Source of the DNA: JAXLWB01 sp046328715
GTDB lineage: Bacteria > Chloroflexota > Anaerolineae > Caldilineales > Caldilineaceae
Direction of reading: 5' to 3'
Assembly: GCA_046328715.1 (NCBI GenBank)
Contig: JAXLWB010000021.1
Location: forward strand, 90,272 to 154,271
Length of the DNA stretch: 64,000 nt
This document shows, one piece after another, positions 46,222-55,904 of the stretch. Position numbers and translations under genes: made by a program. The notes beneath the pieces are model-generated. The model saw nothing but the letters and a program-made list of their open reading frames with translations, had not been told where the DNA came from and did no database searches. Each line of letters opens with the position of its first letter. Within the stretch, counting starts at the first letter, position 1.

Positions 46222-46571
46222 ACAGCTACTCTTTCTTGCTGTTCTGTGCCTAGTGTGGCAAGACGCTCGCTGCGCAACTGGCGTAACCGAAGCATTCCTG
46301 CGCTTGGATTGGCCTGTTGCTTGCGCCACATGGTTTGGCTATGCTCAAGCCATTCACGCAGGTATTGATCGATTGCCGTTTTGTTGCGCGTATAATAGAG
46401 CAATGTAGCATAAATCTCTTCTAGCGTAAGCGAAGGGAAACGGATGGCCAATTCATCTGGTGTGAGTGCATTGTGGATGTACTCGTATAACAGATCTTCA
46501 ATGCCAATGCGATGTCCTTTGATGCGAATATCATTGGGTGCTATAAAATCAAAATAATCTTCAAGTTGCAT
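46218..46571 (-). CDS. DUF433 antitoxin
   Basis: 117 residues from the ATG at 46571 (AAGGAG 6 nt upstream); the GTG at 46595 is less likely. IRIKGHRIGIEDLLYEY and LSLTLEEIYATLLYY-type helices are typical of DUF433 small DNA-binding proteins that act as antitoxins and repress their own operon. It is the first gene of the pair and divergent from the Csx15-like gene; the 72-nt gap probably holds both promoters. Confidence 0.8.
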   Translation of the reverse strand: MQLEDYFDFIAPNDIRIKGHRIGIEDLLYEYIHNALTPDELAIRFPSLTLEEIYATLLYYTRNKTAIDQYLREWLEHSQTMWRKQQANPSAGMLRLRQLRSERLATLGTEQQERVAV

Positions 46572-46643
46572 AGAATACTCCTTGGGCGTCACCAATTGCT
46601 CTAGGAAAAGTATACCATAAACTATGGATCGTTGACCATTTCC

Positions 46644-47024
46644 ATGTTCCTACTCAACTTTTCTCACCCCCTCACCGACACCCAAATCACCCAGATCGAA
46701 ACCCTTTGTGGGCAAGCGCTCGCACAGGTGATTTCGATTGCGGTACAATTTGACGAACAAGAGCCGTTTGCGGGGCAACTGGCGGACTTGATGGCACAGA
46801 TCGAGTTGACGCCGACGCAGTGGCAAAATGAGCCGATCCTGGTGATGTTGCCTTCGTTGAACTTCATCGCTGGCTTGTTGTTGGCGGAACTGCATGGGCG
46901 GATGGGCTATTTTCCGCCTGTGGTGCGTACCCGGCCCGTGGCCGACAAGGTGCCGCGCCGTTACGAAGTGGCGGAGATTCTCGATCTACAAGCAACCAGA
47001 GAGCAGGCGCGCAAGCAGCGCTAA
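46644..47024 (+). CDS. csx15: Csx15-like protein
   Basis: 126 residues from the ATG at 46644 (the upstream TTG is not needed). FLLNFSHPLT at the start, QFDEQEPFAGQ, and LLAELHGRMGYFPPVVR are the features I associate with Csx15, a small Rossmann-like CRISPR accessory protein. Csx15 has recently been discussed as a ring-nuclease family; I cannot verify that here. A longer relative follows 32 nt later. Confidence 0.65.
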   Translation: MFLLNFSHPLTDTQITQIETLCGQALAQVISIAVQFDEQEPFAGQLADLMAQIELTPTQWQNEPILVMLPSLNFIAGLLLAELHGRMGYFPPVVRTRPVADKVPRRYEVAEILDLQATREQARKQR

Positions 47025-47056
47025 AGAAAATGAGGAAGCATAGGTGGTAGGTGATC

Positions 47057-47638
47057 ATGATGATGGAACCCGAAGAATCATCAATTCAGAGTGAAGGTGG
47101 CGCAGTCGTCGGTGAGTCGGTTACGATCCGCGATGGCAACTTTATTGGGCGCGATCAAATCAATATTACGGTCATTCTTCCGCCATTGCCATCAACAGCC
47201 GGGCAGCCTGTCCATGAACGAAATCTATACGTACTCAATTTTGCTCGTCCCTTAACGATGATACAACGCCAACAAATTGAGGAACTGGTCGATAAACGCA
47301 TCGGTACGATCATTGATATCACTGTTTCTTTTCAGTTTGAACGTCCGATTGCGCCCCAATGCGTCTCGATCTTGGATGCGATTGGTTTCGCTGCCAACGA
47401 ATGGCAGACCTTTCCCCTGATTGTGAATTTGCCTGGCTTTTCCTCTGGCGCAGGTTGTCTGCTCAGCGAACTTCATGGTCGTATGGGCCATTTCCCTGCC
47501 ATTGTTCGGCTTTCACCGCAGATGGACAGCATTCCGATTGAGTACATCGTGGCTGAAGTCATCAACTTGCAACAGGTGCGCGACAAGGCGAATCGACGCC
47601 AACAGAGCGCACAACCTTTGTTCAAAAGTAACCTCTGA
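47057..47638 (+). CDS. Csx15-like protein with N-terminal beta-strand extension
   Basis: 193 residues from the ATG at 47057, with two more in-frame ATGs close by. Residues about 60-180 parallel the previous protein: YVLNFARPLT, then QFERPIAPQ, then LLSELHGRMGHFPAIVR. Residues 12-35 add GGAVVGESVTIRDGNFIGRD, a glycine/beta pattern that I associate with linkers in STAND and other conflict proteins. The pair arose by duplication. Perhaps one is an active enzyme and the other a regulator or scaffold (inference). It ends 2 nt before cas6. Confidence 0.6.
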   Translation: MMMEPEESSIQSEGGAVVGESVTIRDGNFIGRDQINITVILPPLPSTAGQPVHERNLYVLNFARPLTMIQRQQIEELVDKRIGTIIDITVSFQFERPIAPQCVSILDAIGFAANEWQTFPLIVNLPGFSSGAGCLLSELHGRMGHFPAIVRLSPQMDSIPIEYIVAEVINLQQVRDKANRRQQSAQPLFKSNL

Positions 47639-47640
47639 TT

Positions 47641-48468
47641 ATGCTCACCTCACTTGTTCTCACCCTGGCCACTGACAAAACAGTGCGCCTGCCCGCTCAC
47701 TTGGGCCGCGCCAATTATTCCGAGACGTTGGAGCGATTGGGGCAATATGATGCCTCGCTCGCCAGCGAACTGCACGATTTGGAGGGGGCCAAGCCGCTGA
47801 CCTGTTCCAGCCTCTTTGGTGATATTGAATATCGGGACCGTGAGGCGCTCTACCGCACAGGTGAACTCTACTGGCTGCGCGTTACCGGCTTGACCCAACG
47901 GGTAAGCGAGGCGATTCTTGCGGCCTTTTGGCAACAGAAGCCAAGTTTTTGGAAGCTGGCAGGGCATCCCTTTCAAGTCGTCAATGCCTTTTGCCATCCG
48001 CAGCGCCACCCCTGGAGTGGTTCCACCACCTACGAAGCCTTGGCCGAGCGGCATCTGCTCGGTCAGCCAACAACCAAGCAGATGAATGAAGTGACATTGG
48101 AATTCGCCAGCCCCACTGCCTTCAAAAGCAAGGAACTCCAAGTCCCGCTACCGCTACCCAATTTGGTTTTTGGGAGCCTGGTCGATCGTTGGAATCGCTT
48201 TAGCACAGTGGAATTGTCCGAACAGGTGCGTTCCTTTGGCGAACTGGCGGTGGAGGTCAATGTCTTTGATCTGCGCAGTGTGCCGGTGGAGCAAAAGAAC
48301 AAAAGTGTGCGGGTTGGGGCGATGGGCAGCGTGCGCTATCGAGCTTGTTACGAGGATCGTTATTGGTTGGGACTCTACCAACTGCTCGCTGACTTTGCGC
48401 TTTACAGCGGGGTAGGGGTGCAAACGGCCACGGGCATGGGGCAGGTGCGGCGGATTGAGCGGACGTGA
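47641..48468 (+). CDS. cas6: Cas6 pre-crRNA endoribonuclease
   Basis: 275 residues. The RAMP-type protein has the C-terminal glycine-rich loop SGVGVQTATGMGQVR and the mid-protein segment FASPTAFKSKE characteristic of Cas6. It cuts the CRISPR transcript within each repeat. The presence of cas6 while no array is visible suggests that the array lies outside the window. It ends convergently to the minus-strand cluster; the 81-nt gap holds repeats of GCAATCTGCAATC type. Confidence 0.85.
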   Translation: MLTSLVLTLATDKTVRLPAHLGRANYSETLERLGQYDASLASELHDLEGAKPLTCSSLFGDIEYRDREALYRTGELYWLRVTGLTQRVSEAILAAFWQQKPSFWKLAGHPFQVVNAFCHPQRHPWSGSTTYEALAERHLLGQPTTKQMNEVTLEFASPTAFKSKELQVPLPLPNLVFGSLVDRWNRFSTVELSEQVRSFGELAVEVNVFDLRSVPVEQKNKSVRVGAMGSVRYRACYEDRYWLGLYQLLADFALYSGVGVQTATGMGQVRRIERT

Positions 48469-48549
48469 GAATAAGAAGGGAAGACAGGAAGACAAGTGGC
48501 AAGTGGCGGTTGGGGAGTTAATTCGCAATCCGTAATCTGCAATCTGCAA

Positions 48550-50928
48550 TCAAACCCTCTCCATCTCCATGATTCGATCCAGGCGAAACCAGAGATCGCG
48601 GCCACTTTGATGACACCAGCCACGCAGAACGGCTCCACCAAAGCGTTGCTCATCGATATAGAACGGGGTGACACGCCGTCTGACCGCCAAATTACGCCCC
48701 GCACTCCAATGGAGGAGCAGCAAATCGTATTTCTGTGCAAGTGCCTGGTCAATCATGGGTATCCAACGGATAGGATCGCTTGGCTCTTTGGGGGGTGCAA
48801 AGGGCAATTGATCGATGGCGCTTTCCAGCGCATTAACGAGTTGCTGGAGTTGGCCGGTTAGTGTGGCTTGTTGGTTGGCAGAAAGCGCAGCAAAGAGCGA
48901 GCGCACAGTATCGGGCGTGGGCCTCAGAGGCAGGCTACTCCATTGACTCATGGCTTGGTAGAGTTGCAGGGCCAACCAAAGCACACCAGCTTCTTCCGCA
49001 GGCAGGGTGATGAAAGCAGTGCTGGGATCATCATCTTGCATTTGCTGGCTGATCTGCGTATGGCTAGGGAAGAAGCCAGCCTGACGCAGCAGATCGAGCG
49101 CGCTTTGCGCTTCGCCACGCCATGTTGCGACGGTTGGCGTAAACATTTCTCCCAGATAGGGTTGCAGCAGACGACTGTGTTGAATTTGCTGCATCAAGCC
49201 ACGCTCTTGACTGATTAGCAGTAGCGTAGGTTTCAGGTTGAGTTGTTGACCCATGCGCAACCCATGCTGTAGAGCTTGCCAATGGCGCGGTTGCAGTAAT
49301 AATCCGCTCTGTTGCACTGCTTGCCAAATGTCGGCGCTGCCATAGCCCTGCGCTGCCGCCCATGCCAGAGATCGGGGAGTAATTGTTAGCCGATGCTGCC
49401 ATGCTCTGGCCCTGCTCGCAACTTGCACTACTGCATCAAGTTCAGCATTATTCAGGGAATTATCAGCGGAAGCATCACCTTCTAGGAGGATTGGCGATGT
49501 AGGAGTGCCTGCGCGCTCCAGGCGAAACGAGTCAATAAACGGTGCAAACAAGACGAGTACTTCAGGGACACCTGTACTCTGTCGCACCAAGGTCCAAAGT
49601 GGTGAATTCTCGAAGGAATAGCTTGGGCTTTGCTCCCGCTCCATGAAGTCGGCAAAGCTAGAGGTGATCCATTGCGTGACCCCGCCTTGCCATTGCCAAT
49701 CCAGTGCACCACGCTTGCCTGTTTGTAGTAGAAAGTGGCCCAACTCGCTGATCTCATAGACCGTTTGCAGTGCAAAGTCGGCCGATTCTAAGTCCGTTTC
49801 GGCATCGATGGGACGCAAAAACGGTGCTGGCACTGCACCAGCCGCTGTCACTACACCCCATTCGCATAACTCAAGCAGCAACTGCTCCAGATGTTGATCC
49901 AACTCACCCAAACTGCGGAACCAATAGAGTGCGGCAATTGCGGGATAGGCGGTACGCTGGACCAAATGGTGGCTGAGATCTGCCGCCGTGAAGGGTAGAT
50001 ATTGGGCTCCTGCTGCGGCGATCAATGCCAAATGCCAATCTGGAATCGGTTCCAGTGCCAAACGATGGAAACGACTACGTAAGCTAGAAGGAGCGTGTAG
50101 CCAGGCGTGCCATAGCTGTGTGATCTGCTCATCGGCTGATTGACGCAACCATGATCGAAGTAAGGGTTGCGCTAAACCGTTAACAAGCAAGCCGCTAGCC
50201 TCAGCCAGAAAGTGCAAAAAGTGCAGCCACAGCTTTCCATCTGCTAAATTTTGTCGAACAGAAGCTGGAAAATAAAGCGCCAACAGGCGTGGTTGTAGGC
50301 GCTGCCAATTCGTTTGCAGCAAGAAACGATTTCCGCCACGTAACGTAGTTGGGGTTGCCCACGCGAAGGCAAGGAATTGAACCAGGTCGTGCAGCAGCAC
50401 AAAGGAGGAAGGTGAAAATGGCTTAAAGACAGTTTGAACAGAGGGAGGCACTTGCCAGCGTTGCAACTGAAGTTCTAACCAATCGGCAAGTGGCTGACGG
50501 AGGTCGTCGGCAAGAGTTAACTGTTGTGCGCAATCCACTGCTGCGCCATCGACGCCAAAAAGCAGCCCCAGGTCATACAACTCCTGAGCAGGTGAAGTGT
50601 ACTGAGGTTGCGTTTTGCTTCTGAATGAAGTACGACCTATAGTCTCGACCTTCTGCCTACGTTCTGCTGGCACAAGGGGACCAAAATCAGTCAGAAAGAG
50701 TTGGGTTGGTAGCTGTGGACAGTGCAACAGTCGCCAGAGCGCCCTACAAGAAGGCAAAGATAACGTACTAAGCCAGCGTGCACGTTCGGCTGGAGTAAAC
50801 CACAATTGATGGATAGCGGCTATCCATTGTAAACGACTGTCGCGATGTTTACGCAGATGAAGATGGGCAGCAATGCTGCGTAAATGATGGGAGGAAATAG
50901 AGTTTAGAAGATCATACAAATTCATCAT
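48550..50928 (-). CDS. XPB-N / helicase-associated winged-helix domain protein
   Basis: About 792 residues; the start is either the ATG pair at 50928 (chosen, MMNLYDLLNS) or a GTG at 50961. The start DLLNSISSHHLRSIAAHL and the late module LTITPRSLAWAAAQGYGSAD resemble the helicase-associated (XPB/Ssl2 N-terminal-like) family. No helicase motifs (GKT, DEAD) are present, so this is not a helicase itself but may recruit one or bind nucleic acid. It is the last gene of the minus-strand cluster and overlaps or abuts the preceding gene. Function uncertain. Confidence 0.55.
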   Translation of the reverse strand: MMNLYDLLNSISSHHLRSIAAHLHLRKHRDSRLQWIAAIHQLWFTPAERARWLSTLSLPSCRALWRLLHCPQLPTQLFLTDFGPLVPAERRQKVETIGRTSFRSKTQPQYTSPAQELYDLGLLFGVDGAAVDCAQQLTLADDLRQPLADWLELQLQRWQVPPSVQTVFKPFSPSSFVLLHDLVQFLAFAWATPTTLRGGNRFLLQTNWQRLQPRLLALYFPASVRQNLADGKLWLHFLHFLAEASGLLVNGLAQPLLRSWLRQSADEQITQLWHAWLHAPSSLRSRFHRLALEPIPDWHLALIAAAGAQYLPFTAADLSHHLVQRTAYPAIAALYWFRSLGELDQHLEQLLLELCEWGVVTAAGAVPAPFLRPIDAETDLESADFALQTVYEISELGHFLLQTGKRGALDWQWQGGVTQWITSSFADFMEREQSPSYSFENSPLWTLVRQSTGVPEVLVLFAPFIDSFRLERAGTPTSPILLEGDASADNSLNNAELDAVVQVASRARAWQHRLTITPRSLAWAAAQGYGSADIWQAVQQSGLLLQPRHWQALQHGLRMGQQLNLKPTLLLISQERGLMQQIQHSRLLQPYLGEMFTPTVATWRGEAQSALDLLRQAGFFPSHTQISQQMQDDDPSTAFITLPAEEAGVLWLALQLYQAMSQWSSLPLRPTPDTVRSLFAALSANQQATLTGQLQQLVNALESAIDQLPFAPPKEPSDPIRWIPMIDQALAQKYDLLLLHWSAGRNLAVRRRVTPFYIDEQRFGGAVLRGWCHQSGRDLWFRLDRIMEMERV

Positions 50929-50950
50929 GAAAAGAACATGAAGCAGATCG

Positions 50951-52918
50951 TTACATATCACTTTGAAGAAACGACTCCACGCCCAAATTGACCGCGACCT
51001 TGCGCACCACCAGCACCCCCACGAAGTGACAGTAGCCTATGCGCGGTGACATAGGCATTAGATCGTTGAGCATGTCTGTATCGGCTTCGGTCAACAATAG
51101 CCAATCGATCGGATCTTCATTGGGCAGCAATTCATCACTTGGCCAGAGGGGGGTGGCATTTTCCCAGAGTTGTTGGAGCCACTGTTGCCGTTGCTGGAGG
51201 TCGGGCAATGCACCTTCTAATAGGGATGTCGCCGAACTGTGCAAGACGGCTTCGTTATACGACAGCGCTCTCTGCCAACAGGCTTCATATAGTGGGTTGG
51301 CTTCACTGTTTACCAAATTTGGGAGCGTCAACCACGGCTGTGACCAACTAGCAACCGTGGCGGAGACCTCGTTTGCCAACCACTGTAACCGTTCAGACGA
51401 CCAGGGAAGCAGCGCTGGCTGGCCGATCTGCGATTTTTGTTCAGCTATTCGTTGCTTGAGCGCTGAGATTCGTTGCTCAACATGGGTCAGCCACTGCTCC
51501 TGGCATTGTGCATCTTGGAGCAAAGCGAGGACGAACTGACGAATGGTTAGCGTATTCTCCTGCTCCCATACGATCTCTGCCTTAGCGAGCTCAGCATTAC
51601 GTAGTTGTTGAATTTGCTCGGGCAGTTCAAAAGCATAGAGCAGTGCCCAACGCCACCAGCGCCAGGGCATCACCAGCGCGCTCAAGATGCCAGGGATCGT
51701 AAGTGATGGAAACTGATCGCACATTGCTTGCAGTTTAGTCTGTGCCTGTCTGCAACTCTCTTCCTGCTCTTTCAGATCGGCTTCTACTGCGCTTAAGCGA
51801 CGATCCACCTCATCGCAGAGTTGGGTTAATGCTGTCGAAAGGGTAGCTATTTCTTGACGTAAAGCGTTGACGCTGGGCGCGTTACGAATGCCATGGTTCA
51901 AAGAAGTGGTCGAGGAATAGGGTTCGCAACGTGCCAGTTGCTTGGCAAGCCACTGGTTGCGTGCTGCGCGCTGTTGGATTGTACGACCCATAAAGAGACG
52001 TTGGATTCCATTGAGCAATTGCGACGGATAGGTTGCCAACTGTTCCCACCGTGGCCGCTGCCCGCTTCGATCCTGTGGATGAGGCACCGGCGTGACATGG
52101 GTAAGCAAGTCACGTTCCAACGTTTCGAGCGAAAGTAACCAAGTGGGCGGCGCAGCGCGCTCAACTCGTGCGTTGCCTTCAAGTAATACAAGTTGCCGCT
52201 CGCACCACTCTACTGCTAACCACTTTTGCAATTCCAGGTTGGGAGCACGCCAGCCATCGGCACCAGCGACTGTGACCCAACAACTCTCAAGCTCGTGCCA
52301 GTGCTTTGCTCCGGGAGCGGATCGTTCGCTCCACAGCAAACCAGCCAATGTTCTGGCTGAATCGTGCAGCCAATTTTCCACGCGCAAGTGTTGCTGGTTA
52401 ACCGGTCCGCAGAGGTAAATGCGCTCCTCGCAGAGGTTGCGCAGCTTATTGGCCCACGGTAGTGCAAGTGGTTGAGCCTGTGGCTCACAGAGAAGGAAGA
52501 GATTGACCGTTAATTGTACCTTCAGCGCGGCGTGGACCTGACGACTGCTCTCTTCAATCCAGGCTGCCAACTCGTCACCATTGAGGTGAGAAACAGTGGT
52601 ATGCTCATTTTGCTGGGAAGAAAGTTGGAGAATGATCCAAAGATCCATTTCATTGCGCTGTTTGATTGTATAACCCCGCCCTTGCCACTGTTGAGCAAGC
52701 CGGGCATCGGCTAAGCCGTTACAACCTTTTAAGATTGCTTCGCAGCTACTATCACTGGCACCGTCAGCGATCTGCATGGGCAGTGGATCGACCTGGAGCC
52801 ACTGGCGACTGATCTGTACTGTCTGATTCGCCACGTCCAGTGCCTCGTCGCCAAAGGTCACGAGCAAAGAGCGGCGAATCGCAAAAGCTGTTGAGGATGT
52901 AGAGGTTTCGTTGTTCAT
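50951..52918 (-). CDS. Large coiled-coil protein of unknown function
   Basis: 655 residues. No family recognised. Residues 1-320 are mixed; residues about 345-400 form a coiled coil (LRQEIATLSTALTQLCDEVD, then LSAVEADLKEQEE). A tryptophan-rich hydrophobic stretch (PWRWWRWALLYAFEL) and a second coiled coil (about 480-500) follow. It may act as a rod or scaffold for the tubulin-like protein encoded 95 nt upstream. No enzymatic motifs seen. Confidence 0.65.
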   Translation of the reverse strand: MNNETSTSSTAFAIRRSLLVTFGDEALDVANQTVQISRQWLQVDPLPMQIADGASDSSCEAILKGCNGLADARLAQQWQGRGYTIKQRNEMDLWIILQLSSQQNEHTTVSHLNGDELAAWIEESSRQVHAALKVQLTVNLFLLCEPQAQPLALPWANKLRNLCEERIYLCGPVNQQHLRVENWLHDSARTLAGLLWSERSAPGAKHWHELESCWVTVAGADGWRAPNLELQKWLAVEWCERQLVLLEGNARVERAAPPTWLLSLETLERDLLTHVTPVPHPQDRSGQRPRWEQLATYPSQLLNGIQRLFMGRTIQQRAARNQWLAKQLARCEPYSSTTSLNHGIRNAPSVNALRQEIATLSTALTQLCDEVDRRLSAVEADLKEQEESCRQAQTKLQAMCDQFPSLTIPGILSALVMPWRWWRWALLYAFELPEQIQQLRNAELAKAEIVWEQENTLTIRQFVLALLQDAQCQEQWLTHVEQRISALKQRIAEQKSQIGQPALLPWSSERLQWLANEVSATVASWSQPWLTLPNLVNSEANPLYEACWQRALSYNEAVLHSSATSLLEGALPDLQQRQQWLQQLWENATPLWPSDELLPNEDPIDWLLLTEADTDMLNDLMPMSPRIGYCHFVGVLVVRKVAVNLGVESFLQSDM

Positions 52919-52929
52919 GGAGGAAGTCC

Positions 52930-53012
52930 GTTTGAAAAAGAGTCAGAAGTCATCAGTCAGAAGTCGGAGAAATTGAAAGGACTTGTGACTGATGACTCAT
53001 GACTTCTGACTA
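52930..53012. repeat. Inverted repeat of AGTCAGAAGTCATCAGT type
   Basis: AGTCAGAAGTCATCAGTCAGAAGTC is answered by GACTGATGACTCATGACTTCTGACT across about 25 nt, filling the gap between two colinear genes. It could terminate, attenuate or stabilise the message. Confidence 0.7.
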
Positions 53013-53013
53013 C

Positions 53014-55890
53014 CTACTTCAGTTTTTCCGCATAACTACGCACAGCCCGCACGACCGCGGTGAAGAGTTCATCTTCGCGATCTTGGTATTGCTCCACCCA
53101 CTGCTGCATCATTTGCGCGGCCTTGGCATGGCCGATCTCGGCGATACGGGCGTTGATCCGCCGCTCCAGATCGCTTAGCAGTGCAGCATTGCTGGTGAGC
53201 GTTTCGATGGTCTTTTCCAGTCCCTGGGCAACCTGAGCCGGTTTTTCCAACACATCCTGCGGATGATAGACAAACCAGGCCTGTTTGCGGCGCAGAAATT
53301 CAAAAAGCAAACCAAGCCCCAGGAGAGCGAGCACCTTGGCGCGATTGGCTTCAAAACCACCAAAGAGATGCAGCGGGATTTGGGCTTTGAGTGCGGCCTG
53401 GTATTCTGTTTGCCATCGCCCCAGCGACTTGAGTGAATCAATCGTGCCACCATAGACAGTGCGTAATACAATAATCCGTTGCGGATCACCCGTGGTGGTG
53501 CAGTTCAGCCCGCTTTGGGCGAAGAAGCTATTCTCCCCATCGGGCACACCCAGGGTAAGGAATGGCGCTAATGATTCGGCTCCTGGGGGCAATTTCGCCC
53601 GATCAACATTCCAGGCAACTGCGGCCTTTTCACTCAACAGATTGACCCAGGCTTCGGCGCTGCGCTCTGGCCAACGCTGGCGCAGGACACGCTCGACGTT
53701 GAGGGTTGCCAACGCTTCAAAAGCTGGGCTGGCTGCCGCTTGTAACGTTTGCAGCAGCGCATCATCCGATTGTTGGCCCAGCTTCCACCAGCCTTCAGCG
53801 CTGACCAGTGCACTTTGTAAGCTCATCGCCGCTTCAGGCGTGTAATGCTGATAAAGTGCATCAATCAGCGCCCCATCGGCCAGGTTAATCACATTTTGGC
53901 TCATGGGTGTGGCCAACAGGCGTTGCTCTTCCGCGTGGCAACGGTTGGCAAAGCTTTGCAGGCGCAGGCTCACTTGTGCTACTTCGGCCAATGCCTCTTG
54001 CACCTGCTCCTCCACGTGGTGCAACACCTCGGCCATGAGCAGCACTTCGCGCTCACGCACTTCGAGCAGTACCTGTTGCTCCGCCTCATCGGCATAGTGA
54101 TTTACGGCGTTGAGTGTGCGTTCCTTGCGTCCTAAAAAGAAGCTCTCCGCAGCCTGCACCATCGCCACATCGGCGGCTGTCGTTGTGCGCTTTTTGTGCT
54201 CGATTTCGGACGTGATCTGCTTACGCACCTGCTCCACCTCGTTGAGCACGGTCGTCACCTGGCCCAAGAGCAGTTGGAGTGACTGCTGAAGCTGCGGCAA
54301 GCACGGCAGGGTGGCCATGCGCTCTAGCCAACGGACAAACTGACTCTGTAAAGTGTCGGTGACACTCTTGGCCCGCTGATCGAGTTGGGTGAAATGCAAT
54401 TCGTAGACTCGTTTACTTTTGAAGCGCCCGACATAGTCGCGTGCCTTGCCCGGAATCTGCCCCACATCGCCTTCGCGCAAATCATCAGGTAGTTGGATTT
54501 GCACACGACTGTTTACCCCATTTTGCAGCGCACTTTGTAGCTGGGCCAAGCTGTAATTTGGCAGTTCCCCAGCAATCTCGGACATGCTTCTGATTGGGGT
54601 GGACTGGAGCGCGTCATCAATCATGGCACATAGATGGCGGAGCAGTGCCACATGCAGCACTAGGTCACCCGGATAATAAAGCTCGGAAAGTCCGATTGCA
54701 GCCAGGTAGCTACGATAGCCGTTTTTGTTGGTACGCATCAGCACCGAATGCTGATTGAGTGCGAAAGCGATTTCAGACATACCAACATGTCCCGCTGTGA
54801 GCAGCACGATGCCCCGTGCCACCATTTGACAGACATCGCGCTGATTCGACCAGACATAGCCGCGCTCGTCAATCCCTTCGACCACGTAGACATGGTCAAA
54901 CGGCGCATCGATGTTGTGAACATTCACTCGATTGGGATAGCGAACTGAGATTGCCTCGCCGCGCTGCAAGAGTTCAAGTTCATGCAGAAAGGCAAAGGCA
55001 TTGGGAGCCATGTTGCGCTTATCCCGTTCCTTGACATCGTTGAAGGCGCTGGGTAACAGCAAGAATCCAGTCAATTGCGCAGTATCCTCCCAACCGGCCT
55101 GCTCACCCAGCAACTCGCGGATAATCAAGGCCAGATCGAGCAGAACGCCTGCGCCTTGTCCACCGGCCGCCGAGCCAACAAAGACGATGTTGAGTTTCTG
55201 CGCATCGTCGCCATTCACTTCGACATCGTTGTGGCGGCGGGTCACACGCTGGATGGCGCGTTTTAGGGCGGTATAGACGGTATCGAAGTGATAGTAGAGC
55301 GTCGCAATCCCTTCAATCCGGTTTTGTGAGCAGCCATCGACGATCGACTGGCGATAGATCTTGTATAAGTTGTCGCCCAGGCGAGCGGCCATTTCACTTT
55401 GATAGTCAGGGTTGCGCTTGATGCCAGCAATCGGTACCTTGCCCAACGAAATGAATTCGCTGCCATTTTCCAGTTGCATCGTCCGTCCGAGGTGATCGCG
55501 AACGCTGACCACTTCGGCCCCACTGTCAAAGGCAAGCAGCGCTACATTCTCGGGCAGTACATTGAACATGCGTACCAGGTTGGCTTTGAGATTGGTTGTG
55601 ATCGCACGTCCGCTTCCGCCGCCAGCGACGACAATCAACGGACATTTAGTGCGCACGGCGGTTCGAATCTGTGCCATCGTCTGATCCAGCGTGCGCGGTT
55701 CCATGTTTACTTTTGGCATTCGGCTAGAGAGCGAGTTCCCCTTTTTAGACGTAGTTTCGCCTAAAAAGGGCGCAATCGTGTTGGGATTGGCGAAGGCCGT
55801 TCCAGTGGAACCCTCGTTCGTCTGTCCTTGTAATCCATTCGGTTGGCTGGTAGCCCCATTCGCGTTTGTGAAAAAAGAGTTGGTGTTCAC
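53014..55890 (-). CDS. Tubulin-like GTPase (Tubulin_2 family)
   Basis: 958 residues from the GTG at 55890 (AAAGGA 10 nt upstream); the sequence before it is repeat. Residues about 85-330 hold a tubulin/FtsZ-like nucleotide domain: IVVAGGGSGRAITTNL at the first loop and VFVGSAAGGQGAGVLLDLAL at the GGGTGSG-type T4 loop. The C-terminal two thirds are helical with coiled-coil segments (about 560-670), so it may form filaments that carry partners. Tubulin-like proteins of this type occur with VWA proteins in gene clusters of unknown function. Upstream is the VWA-FHA protein, downstream the coiled-coil protein. Confidence 0.8.
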   Translation of the reverse strand: MNTNSFFTNANGATSQPNGLQGQTNEGSTGTAFANPNTIAPFLGETTSKKGNSLSSRMPKVNMEPRTLDQTMAQIRTAVRTKCPLIVVAGGGSGRAITTNLKANLVRMFNVLPENVALLAFDSGAEVVSVRDHLGRTMQLENGSEFISLGKVPIAGIKRNPDYQSEMAARLGDNLYKIYRQSIVDGCSQNRIEGIATLYYHFDTVYTALKRAIQRVTRRHNDVEVNGDDAQKLNIVFVGSAAGGQGAGVLLDLALIIRELLGEQAGWEDTAQLTGFLLLPSAFNDVKERDKRNMAPNAFAFLHELELLQRGEAISVRYPNRVNVHNIDAPFDHVYVVEGIDERGYVWSNQRDVCQMVARGIVLLTAGHVGMSEIAFALNQHSVLMRTNKNGYRSYLAAIGLSELYYPGDLVLHVALLRHLCAMIDDALQSTPIRSMSEIAGELPNYSLAQLQSALQNGVNSRVQIQLPDDLREGDVGQIPGKARDYVGRFKSKRVYELHFTQLDQRAKSVTDTLQSQFVRWLERMATLPCLPQLQQSLQLLLGQVTTVLNEVEQVRKQITSEIEHKKRTTTAADVAMVQAAESFFLGRKERTLNAVNHYADEAEQQVLLEVREREVLLMAEVLHHVEEQVQEALAEVAQVSLRLQSFANRCHAEEQRLLATPMSQNVINLADGALIDALYQHYTPEAAMSLQSALVSAEGWWKLGQQSDDALLQTLQAAASPAFEALATLNVERVLRQRWPERSAEAWVNLLSEKAAVAWNVDRAKLPPGAESLAPFLTLGVPDGENSFFAQSGLNCTTTGDPQRIIVLRTVYGGTIDSLKSLGRWQTEYQAALKAQIPLHLFGGFEANRAKVLALLGLGLLFEFLRRKQAWFVYHPQDVLEKPAQVAQGLEKTIETLTSNAALLSDLERRINARIAEIGHAKAAQMMQQWVEQYQDREDELFTAVVRAVRSYAEKLK

Positions 55891-55904
55891 GGTAGATGGA
55901 TCCT

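Noticed and set aside
48550..50928. Cas3-like or other helicase
   Set aside because: No Walker A, DEAD/DEAH or later helicase motifs; only helicase-associated winged-helix features.
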